Positions 1 through 5,477 of a stretch of 5,477 bases of DNA are shown in pieces. This stretch comes from Methanoregula sp. (lineage in GTDB: Archaea; Halobacteriota; Methanomicrobia; Methanomicrobiales; Methanospirillaceae): contig JAQTSH010000021.1 of NCBI GenBank assembly GCA_028711405.1, positions 9,398-14,874 of the forward strand, written 5' to 3'. The first letter of the stretch is position 1; every line of letters begins with the position of its first letter. The notes beneath the pieces are model-generated. The model ran no database searches, was not told the DNA's origin, and saw only the letters and a list, made by a program, of their open reading frames with translations. Position numbers and translations under genes: made by a program.

Positions 1-612
1 ATCCCGACAATCCAAAGGTCATCTTTATTCCGATTTGCCTCCCAATAGCGTCCATTAGCGAACATTTTAAACCCTGTATCAACCCTCGTTACGCTCAAAT
101 CATACCAAAATGGTGAGTACCCAAATCAGTGTGACGGAATTCCCCCTTTTCTGCAACCTAAATGCTGCTCAGGCAAACCAAAGACCTTTGGGGTTGTGAT
201 CTCTCACGACGGAGAGGTACCCCGGCAGGAAACCCCCTCGACCCCATCTCCTCCCCGGAGCTCAAATGGTAATATCCGGATCAGGGGAACCGGAGAAAAC
301 CCCTGTTTATCCCATCCCGACAATCCAAAGGTCATCTTTATTCCGATTTGCCTCCCAATAGCGTCCATTAGCGAACATTTTAAACCCTGTATCAACCCTC
401 GTTACGCTCAAATCATACCAAAATGGTGAGTACCCAAATCGGTGTGACGGAATTCCCCCTTTTCTGCAACCTAAATGCTGCTCAGGCAAACCAAAGACCT
501 TCGGGGTTGTGATCTCTCACGACGAAGAGGTACCCCGGCAGGAAACCCCCTCGACCCCATCTCCTCCCCGGAGCTCAAATGGTAATATCCGGATCAGGGG
601 AACTGGAGAAAA
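1..612. repeat. Tandem direct repeat, period 313 bp, two copies
   Basis: Positions 1-299 recur at 314-612 with a constant offset of 313. By eye I find only four differences, all transitions: 128 A to 441 G, 189 T to 502 C, 212 G to 525 A and 291 C to 604 T. The copies are joined by 14 bases (300-313) that are not repeated after copy two, so either the second copy is truncated or the true unit is about 299 bp with a short spacer. The window opens inside the array, so more copies may lie upstream. The period is not a multiple of three and the longest minus-strand frame is stopped in copy one, so a coding repeat is unlikely. I see no transposase, no terminal inverted repeats and no CRISPR-like spacing. 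Function unknown. Confidence 0.95.
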
Positions 613-804
613 AGGGCTCTGTTCAGGTTTCCTGCGATTACATTAGGAGGAGGAACTCAGATCACAGATGTTTAATATCCCAAAATCACTGGCTTTTCAT
701 ACAGAGTCCCCTGGAAGCACCCGCACAAATGGCAATCGAAATAATGAGAGCATACCAGTACAGAACATTTAAATAAAGTCTGCCACAATCAAGACGTACT
801 GAAA
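613..804. other. Non-repeated upstream region of the pilin-like operon
   Basis: This unique stretch lies between the tandem repeat and the first gene. It contains a purine-rich AGGAGGAGGA tract (645-654), which looks like a ribosome-binding site. A 34-codon frame from ATG 668 to a TAA at 770-772 follows it at a somewhat long distance. That frame ends inside the TATA box of the downstream gene, and its peptide has no recognisable domain, so I do not call it a gene. The only well supported element here is the promoter at its 3' end. Confidence 0.5.
767..776 (+). promoter_or_regulatory. Archaeal TATA box for the pilin-like operon
   Basis: ATTTAAATAA matches the archaeal TATA-box consensus. Its centre is about 33 bases before the ATG at 805. 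With the usual spacing of roughly 25-27 bases from box centre to transcription start, the transcript would begin near 797-799. That leaves a leader of only about 6-8 nucleotides, so the mRNA would be nearly leaderless, which fits the lack of a Shine-Dalgarno sequence before the first gene. The start site is predicted, not observed. Confidence 0.6.
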
Positions 805-1737
805 ATGACGCGATATCGTAACGATGTGGGCTTGTCTGAAGTTATTGGGTTTATTCTCCTCCTTGGACTTGTCGCTGCTGCGTTCTCTATGTGGATGGTC
901 TATGTTGTTCCCGTGAACGGCAGGGAAGCCGAGATCATCCAGATGGATGGCGTCAAAGACCGGTTCACGGACTACAAGATCAGCCTAGATTCCCTCTGGA
1001 TCAACAATCAAAGTTACGTAACCGTGTCGACCTCCTTTAATCTTGGAACCGGAGGAGGAAATACACAAGCAAGCGGACTGTTCCTTCCCATGTTAAATCC
1101 CATCGCGTCATCTGCGGTCATAGCAATTCAGGATACACGGGAGTCCATGAATATTACCTATCGTAGTGCGGCAGTGAATACGACCACTTCGAGACAGTAT
1201 TTAATGAACTCTCTGCAATACCAGTCCCAGAACTATTATTGGATCCAGCAGCAGTACGAATACCAGGATGGCGGGGTGTTTCTGTCGCAGGAGAACCGTA
1301 CGATCTGCCGTGTCTCCCCGCCAATATCCTTCGTAAATAACACCGATTACAATACCACGGTTGACATAACCCCCATTCAGATCGCGGGAGGGGGCAGTAT
1401 CGGAGGAAATGGACCTGTACGTGTCGATAGCCGGCTACGAGCGATGCAAACACCACAAACCCAGAAAACATTCTGGGTGAACATCTCGGTCAACGTAACC
1501 GATTACAGTACTGCGTTGATGTGGAGAGGGATCTTCGATGATGCACGGAGAAACGGAGGGATCACAAACACCTCGTGGTATTCGATTGGCATCACTCCGC
1601 CAAGTGTAACCCCCGGGCGGGCGTTCATCAATATATCCGGACCCTATGCCGGTTTCCAGAGAGAAGATGTATCCATGACGGTCCGACCGGTTGAATATTC
1701 AGTTTTCCTGAACAACATTGCGCCTATGACTTTTTGA
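805..1737 (+). CDS. Type IV pilin-like secreted/surface protein (class III signal sequence)
   Basis: The protein has 310 residues. A short charged leader (residues 1-9, ending in Gly9) is followed by L-S-E-V-I-G (10-15) and a hydrophobic helix to about residue 35. This is the layout of euryarchaeal pilins cut by a prepilin peptidase, with predicted cleavage after Gly9. The V-V-P-V-N-G-R-E-A-E segment just after the helix, and a Tyr/Gln-rich stretch in the middle, resemble a pilin-like family I know from haloarchaea (pattern VVPxENRExE). I place it with that family from memory of the pattern, not from a search. About ten N-x-S/T sequons suggest an N-glycosylated exterior domain rich in beta structure. 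The ATG at 805 is chosen because it gives the short leader typical of class III signals and sits just after a TATA box. There is no clear ribosome-binding site, as expected for a near-leaderless first gene. The next gene begins 18 bp downstream. It could be a minor pilin or a membrane-anchored surface protein; the exact role is unknown. Confidence 0.85.
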   Translation: MTRYRNDVGLSEVIGFILLLGLVAAAFSMWMVYVVPVNGREAEIIQMDGVKDRFTDYKISLDSLWINNQSYVTVSTSFNLGTGGGNTQASGLFLPMLNPIASSAVIAIQDTRESMNITYRSAAVNTTTSRQYLMNSLQYQSQNYYWIQQQYEYQDGGVFLSQENRTICRVSPPISFVNNTDYNTTVDITPIQIAGGGSIGGNGPVRVDSRLRAMQTPQTQKTFWVNISVNVTDYSTALMWRGIFDDARRNGGITNTSWYSIGITPPSVTPGRAFINISGPYAGFQREDVSMTVRPVEYSVFLNNIAPMTF

Positions 1738-1755
1738 AGTGAGGACTGACTGGTC

Positions 1756-3162
1756 ATGCCGAATTCAAATCAGCCTTCCCGAAAAACCGATACCTCCTCT
1801 GCGGTGTCAGAAATAATCGGTGCCATTCTTCTGATTTCGCTTGTTGTCTCCGCAATCATGATCGTGGGAGTCTTTCTCTTCTCCCAGCAAACCCCGGAAG
1901 AGATCCCCAATATCAATTTCATGACCGGCACTGATGGATTGGGAAACCTCTATCTCTATCATAACGGCGGGGACACACTGAAAGACGGGGAATTTTATGT
2001 CCAGGTCGATGGGGTCTCCAAACCCTACGGTTTGTTGGAAGGCAATGAATGGTCTTTTGGAAAATCATTAATCATCAAAGATGTCTCACCCGGTGCCCAT
2101 ACGGTTCAGATTATCCTCTCTCCCACCCGGGAGGAGTATGACAATTTTACCGTGAGCGTAACCTGTAATCCGGGCAACATCGCGATCACTAATAACGGTC
2201 CTGGCAGTCTGCAAAAGGGAAAATTTTCAGTTTATACTGATGGAACACCTAGAGCGTTTACTCTGAATAGTACGTATTATTCCTCTGGAATCACCCTATA
2301 TATTTCTCCCTTTGATTCAACCTGTCCTCCCTCTGATATCAGGTTTTACAGTGTCGGGTCTTCCGGTGATCTGCTTCTCCGTACCGGATCCGCGAATATC
2401 TCGATGTCCACAGCGGGTATCAGCCCGGATGTACCTCCATCGGTGACTCCGTCTTCATGTATTAGTAATTGCACGAATTGTACCGATCCTGTAGTACTGC
2501 TCCAGAATGTCCTCCAGAACGTGTCAGTCATCGGAGACGCGATCAACCAATCTCCTGAAACGGTAGGTCCGGTAATTGCAAATGTGGTGGGTGCGAATTC
2601 GATCAGTTTCTATAAGGATAACAGGGTTAATCTGGCTAAAACAAGTGCCAATTATTTCAAATTTAATGTAACAAAATCCGGGTCTTCAATTTCCGCAACG
2701 GATTTTGGAGCGACTCCCGTTACCCTGTATCCAGGGGATATTGTGACGGTATATTTCCGTTCAAATACCGGGATCTTCAAAACATTCGGGCTTGGTGATG
2801 AGCTCTGGGAGTTGAGTGCAACCGGGGTGGATGTTAATATCACCCATAATGGGACTCCTGATAGAAGATATAATGGGGATATCCTTCACACGTGGATTAC
2901 TGGCTACCGGGATCTTGGATCGACCATGACCATTGTATCGAGCAGTCCTTACACTTCTGCAACTGCACTTGTGATCAATGGGACACAGTGGATCAATGGT
3001 CAGAATTCGGACAATGTTCAGGTGACTAACATCCGACCAGTTGGTATCGGACTGTTCCTTCTCGAAGGGGACAACAATGCACATATCGTCTATTTTGTTG
3101 GTAATGCACAAAGTGTTACAAGAAATGGACATCCCTGTACAGGAATTGTTTGCAGTGCCTAA
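1756..3162 (+). CDS. Type IV pilin-like surface protein with duplicated beta domain and shared C-terminal module
   Basis: The protein has 468 residues. The leader (1-16) ends in Ala16, followed by V-S-E-I-I-G (17-22) and a hydrophobic helix to about 43, typical of the archaeal pilin N-terminal domain (archaeal type IV pilin/DUF1628-like). Next comes a beta domain with the motif H69-N-G-G-D73. A degenerate second copy of that domain starts at G140 (63-136 against 140 onward, both G-N-x5/6-N-G-x3-L-x2-G-x-F-x-V-x2-D-G). A linker rich in Pro, Ser and Cys carries C235-x3-C239-x2-C242, then a helical stretch (about 243-280). Residues 282-454 form a C-terminal module that recurs in the third gene. 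The tail ends with C461-x4-C466. There are about ten N-glycosylation sequons. The start at 1756 leaves an 18-bp gap after the preceding stop, with a weak GAGG at 1741-1744, so co-transcription with the upstream gene is likely. It may be a minor pilin, filament tip or adhesin subunit; this is inferred from architecture only. Confidence 0.87.
   Translation: MPNSNQPSRKTDTSSAVSEIIGAILLISLVVSAIMIVGVFLFSQQTPEEIPNINFMTGTDGLGNLYLYHNGGDTLKDGEFYVQVDGVSKPYGLLEGNEWSFGKSLIIKDVSPGAHTVQIILSPTREEYDNFTVSVTCNPGNIAITNNGPGSLQKGKFSVYTDGTPRAFTLNSTYYSSGITLYISPFDSTCPPSDIRFYSVGSSGDLLLRTGSANISMSTAGISPDVPPSVTPSSCISNCTNCTDPVVLLQNVLQNVSVIGDAINQSPETVGPVIANVVGANSISFYKDNRVNLAKTSANYFKFNVTKSGSSISATDFGATPVTLYPGDIVTVYFRSNTGIFKTFGLGDELWELSATGVDVNITHNGTPDRRYNGDILHTWITGYRDLGSTMTIVSSSPYTSATALVINGTQWINGQNSDNVQVTNIRPVGIGLFLLEGDNNAHIVYFVGNAQSVTRNGHPCTGIVCSA
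2599..3117 (+). other. Shared C-terminal module, first occurrence (codons 282-454)
   Basis: This segment encodes a module of about 170 residues that matches the inter-PKD region of the third gene. Landmarks in order are G318-A-T-x3-L-x3-D328-I-V, W380-I-T-G-Y384, N408-G409 and V421-Q-V-x-N-I-R-P-x-G430. Predicted character is alternating beta strands with no membrane segment. I do not recognise it as a named domain. Boundaries are approximate to within about ten residues. Confidence 0.75.
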
Positions 3163-3210
3163 TCTCCACATTTATCATGGGATAGACGGGAATTTGCAAT
3201 AGGATCTGTA

Positions 3211-3217
3211 TTTTTTT
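3211..3217 (+). terminator. Possible T-run transcription terminator
   Basis: Seven consecutive T residues lie about 50 bases after the stop codon of the second gene. Archaeal RNA polymerase often terminates at such U-tracts without a hairpin. No strong stem precedes it. Position supports termination of the operon, but T-runs also occur by chance. Confidence 0.4.
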
Positions 3218-3245
3218 CTCCTGACTGTCATTGTCCCATCGCGTA

Positions 3246-3255
3246 ATTTATAAAC
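3246..3255 (+). promoter_or_regulatory. Candidate TATA box for the third gene
   Basis: ATTTATAAAC is a good archaeal TATA-box match. It would place a transcription start near 3275-3280 and so an untranslated leader of about 110-115 nucleotides before ATG 3391. That is unlike the near-leaderless first gene. A weaker A-rich box (GATAAAAA, about 3356-3363) could instead give a short leader. Which one is used cannot be decided from sequence. Confidence 0.4.
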
Positions 3256-3390
3256 TAATCCGACCATCGATTGTATATTCTGGATAGTGCATATCCTCAC
3301 CAATAAAGCATCCAACCCTCACACACACGATAGGTGCGTACACCGGATCCAAGACTGATAAAAAACAAGTCACAAACCCACAATACCGCG

Positions 3391-5477
3391 ATGGAACACC
3401 GTATGACACCCACACCTCACAATGAGAAAGCAGCGGCAGAGATGGTCGGGGCACTCATACTGATCTCTATTTTTTGTGTAATCATCGCCATTGTCGCTGT
3501 CAGTGTCCTTTCGACTCCACCTCCCGAAAAGATCCCGACATTGAACATGAAGTTCGTCTCTGAAGGGACGAACACCGTAAAAATTTTCCATGAGGGTGGC
3601 GATTCCATCCCTACCGGACAATACAAAGTGATGATCGACAACATCGATGTCACACCTTACATTGTGAACCCTCCGTCTGACAGTTGGGAGATCGGGGATT
3701 CCCTCGATGTTACTGTTCCCTGGGCGGTATCTCCCGACTCCTATGTGCAGGTGGTCTATGAGAGTGGGGGACCGGGTGCCTACCTGCTCGCCACGAATGG
3801 CACAGTAACAGGAAATGTATCCGCGAGCCCGGTGACTGCGGATTTCTATGGAATCCCGACATCCGGTATTAGACCGCTACCCGTCCAGTTCACGGATACA
3901 TCCACAGGTCCAGTAACATCATGGTACTGGACATTTGGAGACGGCAATACATCTTCCGTCAGGAACCCACTCTACACATACCCGAATGCCGGGACATATA
4001 CGGTCAGCCTGATGGTTGGCAACGGATCCGGATTTAATACACGGACACGAACGGATTATATCACCGTCTCCAACCCGGCATCAATTGATATCCTGTTGAA
4101 CGCTGCAAAGCCCGGCTACCTGGTATCCGGGGGTACCATGCAGTTCCGTGTGACCGGGGCGTGGTCATTTATCACACACGGAGCAACGACTTACAACCTG
4201 AACACAAATGATATCGTCCAGTTAGTGATCGGATCCGATCTCACCGGAAAAATTGATGCATCGGATACAACGATCACCACGTTTGCATTTGATGATGTCC
4301 ACCTGTACATCAATGGTGTAGATAAAGGGACCGGGACAATTCCTCTTGATTCGGGTATATGGATCTCCGGCTATGACCAATACAGTTCCTCTCTCTCTAT
4401 TGATGTGCCATGGCAGTATGCATGGACACAGTTCCGGGTAAATGGAGTCAACCTAATCTATGATGATGACAACTCACGAATTCAGGTATTCAACCTCAAA
4501 CCCTCAGGGAATGTACTGAATTTTGATACGCTTGCCCCGACAAGCACCTACTATCTTGGCGGAGCAACCGGTTACCTGATTACACCAATGCCGCAACATC
4601 TCACAGCGAACTTCAGTGCAAGTCCGTTATCCGGAATAAAACCGCTGCCGGTCCAGTTCACGGATGCATCCACGGGCGGGGTCACATCCTGGAGCTGGGT
4701 GTTTGGAGACGGTAATACTTCTGTGGAACAGAACCCTTTATACGTGTACCCTGATGCGGGGAATTATTCGGTTTCGCTAACGGTGAGTAATGGAACTGGG
4801 TTTGACACCCTGACACGGACGAATTATATCACGGTAAACCCGCCGCCGGCATACACAATCACGGCATCAGCCATTCCGCCCGGGGGTTCCATCTCCCCAT
4901 CCGGTGAGGTGAGTGTGGAAACTGGGAATAACCAGTCCTTCACAGTCGAGGTCGACACCGGTTATCATATTGCGGATGTCCTTGTGGACGGCATATCGAA
5001 TGGTACGATTTCGAGTTACACGTTCACGAATGTCGTAATGAATCATACCATTACTGCCACGTTTGCGATCAATACGTACACGATCACAGCGAGTCCGGGA
5101 GCGAACGGAGCGATCACTCCGGCGGGAGTGACAACAGTCAACTATGGAGCTACACCGACATACACGATCACGCCGAATGTTGGCTATCACGTTGTTGATG
5201 TAACGGTGAACGGGACTTCAGTCGGAGCGGTAACAAGTTATGTGTTCCCAGCAGTGACAACGAACAAGACAATCGCTGCGACATTCGCGATCAATACGTA
5301 CACGATCACGGCGAGTCCGGGAGCGAATGGCGCGATCAGTCCGGCAGGAGTGACAACAGTCAACTACGGAGCAACACCGACATACACGATCACGCCGGAC
5401 ACTGGCTATCACGTTGTTGATGTGACAGTGAACGGCACTTCGGTGGGCGCAGTAACGAGTTATGTGTTCCCGGCAGT
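3391..5477 (+). CDS. Large pilin-like surface protein with PKD domains and InlB-B-like repeats (3' partial)
   Basis: The frame is open from ATG 3391 to the window edge: 695 complete codons plus two bases, with no stop. A class III-like signal comes first (K-A14 then A-A-E-M-V-G, helix about 18-41), then a beta domain with H67-E-G-G-D71 like the preceding gene. PKD domain one follows (150-226, W178-x-W-x-F-G-D-G), then a module shared with the second gene (231-398). PKD domain two (406-482, W434-x-W-x-F-G-D-G) leads into repeats of about 74 residues (488 onward) resembling the divergent InlB B-repeat family. PKD and B-repeat domains are known from extracellular stalks and adhesins, so a cell-surface adhesion or cell-cell contact role is inferred. 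There are many N-glycosylation sequons and the only cysteine is Cys29 in the helix. A second in-frame ATG at 3403 would shorten the leader; neither has a ribosome-binding site. An in-frame TAG at 3331 limits extension. The C-terminus, and any further repeats or anchor, lie outside the window. Confidence 0.88.
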   Translation, partial: MEHRMTPTPHNEKAAAEMVGALILISIFCVIIAIVAVSVLSTPPPEKIPTLNMKFVSEGTNTVKIFHEGGDSIPTGQYKVMIDNIDVTPYIVNPPSDSWEIGDSLDVTVPWAVSPDSYVQVVYESGGPGAYLLATNGTVTGNVSASPVTADFYGIPTSGIRPLPVQFTDTSTGPVTSWYWTFGDGNTSSVRNPLYTYPNAGTYTVSLMVGNGSGFNTRTRTDYITVSNPASIDILLNAAKPGYLVSGGTMQFRVTGAWSFITHGATTYNLNTNDIVQLVIGSDLTGKIDASDTTITTFAFDDVHLYINGVDKGTGTIPLDSGIWISGYDQYSSSLSIDVPWQYAWTQFRVNGVNLIYDDDNSRIQVFNLKPSGNVLNFDTLAPTSTYYLGGATGYLITPMPQHLTANFSASPLSGIKPLPVQFTDASTGGVTSWSWVFGDGNTSVEQNPLYVYPDAGNYSVSLTVSNGTGFDTLTRTNYITVNPPPAYTITASAIPPGGSISPSGEVSVETGNNQSFTVEVDTGYHIADVLVDGISNGTISSYTFTNVVMNHTITATFAINTYTITASPGANGAITPAGVTTVNYGATPTYTITPNVGYHVVDVTVNGTSVGAVTSYVFPAVTTNKTIAATFAINTYTITASPGANGAISPAGVTTVNYGATPTYTITPDTGYHVVDVTVNGTSVGAVTSYVFPA
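3838..4068 (+). repeat. PKD domain repeat, copy 1 (codons 150-226)
   Basis: This 77-residue PKD domain has the family signature W-x-W-x-F-G-D-G followed by N-P-L-Y-x-Y-P-x-A-G-x-Y. It aligns without gaps to copy 2, with about 54 of 77 residues identical by eye. PKD domains are beta-sandwich folds common in archaeal surface-layer and secreted proteins. Confidence 0.92.
4081..4584 (+). other. Shared module, second occurrence, between the PKD domains (codons 231-398)
   Basis: This segment encodes about 168 residues matching the C-terminus of the preceding gene. Landmarks are G264-A-T-x3-L-x3-D274-I-V, W324-I-S-G-Y328, N351-G352 and I364-Q-V-x-N-L-K-P-x-G373. It also has V-H-L-Y-I-N-G-V-D (303-311), a beta-hairpin-like stretch. 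The function is not recognised, and boundaries are approximate. Confidence 0.75.
4606..4836 (+). repeat. PKD domain repeat, copy 2 (codons 406-482)
   Basis: This is the second 77-residue PKD domain, gapless against copy 1 and about 70 percent identical by eye. The two PKD copies flank the shared module, so the segment may have arisen by duplication of PKD or by insertion of the module between two tandem PKDs. Confidence 0.92.
4852..5477 (+). repeat. InlB-B-like repeats, two full copies and one cut by the window end
   Basis: The repeats begin at codons 488, 563 and 637 (nt 4852, 5077 and 5299). The first is 75 residues and the second 74 (222 bp). Each reads Y-T-I-T-A-S, then G-x-I-x-P-x-G, then G-Y-H-[IV]-x-D-V-x-V-[DN]-G, then S-Y-x-F and a closing T-x-A-T-F-A-I-N. 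This is the pattern of the divergent InlB B-repeat domain often seen in methanogen surface proteins. Copies two and three are close to 89 percent identical in DNA over the shared 185 bases by eye; copy one is more diverged. The array continues past the window. Confidence 0.88.

Larger units (their letters stand above)
3163..3390. other. Intergenic region with possible terminator and promoter
   Basis: This 228-bp spacer separates the two-gene operon from the third gene. Its first half contains a seven-T run (3211-3217). A TTTATAAA box lies at 3247-3254, followed by about 130 bases of A/C-rich sequence up to the ATG at 3391. Weak short inverted repeats occur (ATGGGA 3177-3182 with TCCCAT 3234-3239; GGTG/CACC around 3333-3344), too short to interpret. 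I see no tRNA or other structured RNA. Confidence 0.5.

Noticed and set aside
196..429. 77-codon plus-strand frame across the repeat junction
   Set aside because: It has low-complexity Pro/Ser content and crosses between units whose period is not a multiple of three, with no ribosome-binding site. It is likely chance.
1..612. CRISPR array or insertion sequence
   Set aside because: The unit is far too long and has no alternating unique spacers for CRISPR. No transposase or terminal inverted repeats are visible for an insertion element.
579..776. 65-codon plus-strand frame from the end of repeat copy two into the unique region
   Set aside because: It starts inside a repeat and ends in the TATA box of the operon. 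It has no domain and no start signal.
1154..1471. 105-codon minus-strand frame inside the first gene
   Set aside because: It lies wholly within a gene with a clear signal sequence and sequon-rich ectodomain. It has no promoter or start context and a composition typical of an antisense frame.
2761..3171. 136-codon minus-strand frame over the end of the second gene
   Set aside because: It is antisense to the shared module, whose plus-strand motifs are conserved in the next gene, so the plus frame is the coding one.
3333..3344. GGTG-CGTA-CACC inverted repeat as an operator
   Set aside because: The arms are only 4 bp and there is no second copy upstream of the other operon, so it cannot be separated from chance.
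3248..3653. Several minus-strand frames around the start of the third gene
   Set aside because: They overlap the conserved class III signal and GGD domain on the plus strand and each other in different frames, with no recognisable product.
4867..5412. Minus-strand open frames rich in Arg, Asp and Cys over the B-repeats
   Set aside because: They are antisense shadows of the repeated coding sequence. The plus frame has clear domain signatures and mostly silent divergence, and the minus frames have no independent support.

Overview
The window most likely comes from a methanogenic euryarchaeon, probably of the Methanomicrobiales/Methanomicrobia type. This rests on three points. The promoters have archaeal TATA boxes with little or no Shine-Dalgarno signal. 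Three consecutive genes carry archaeal class III (type IV pilin-like) signal sequences. The third gene has the PKD plus InlB-B-like repeat architecture that is common in surface proteins of these methanogens. I cannot name the species from sequence alone. All recognisable genes are on the + strand.

Layout. Positions 1-612 hold two copies of a 313-bp-period tandem repeat. They are nearly identical (four differences, all transitions), appear non-coding, and may continue upstream of the window. Positions 613-804 are unique sequence ending in a strong TATA box. Two pilin-like genes follow, 805-1737 (310 aa) and 1756-3162 (468 aa), separated by 18 bp and probably one operon. A 228-bp spacer holds a T-run (possible terminator) and a second TATA-like box. 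The third gene starts at 3391 and stays open to the end of the window (at least 695 codons; no stop is reached). It encodes a large surface protein: class III signal segment, beta domain, PKD, novel-looking module, PKD, then at least three InlB-B-like repeats of about 74 residues.

How the parts relate. All three products start with a short polar leader, a small residue, then [LVA]-[SA]-E-[VIM]-[IV]-G and a hydrophobic helix. This predicts processing by an archaeal prepilin peptidase and either assembly into, or membrane anchoring beside, a type IV pilus-like filament. The second and third proteins are clearly related over the region after the helix (shared H-x-G-G-D motif). They also share a module of about 170 residues with the same ordered motifs at almost the same spacing. 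That module is C-terminal in the second protein and sits between the two PKD domains of the third. I do not recognise it, and it is the most interesting signal here. The simplest reading is a locus for surface filaments or adhesion, with many potential N-glycosylation sequons. No assembly ATPase, platform protein or peptidase gene lies in the window, so the role is inferred.
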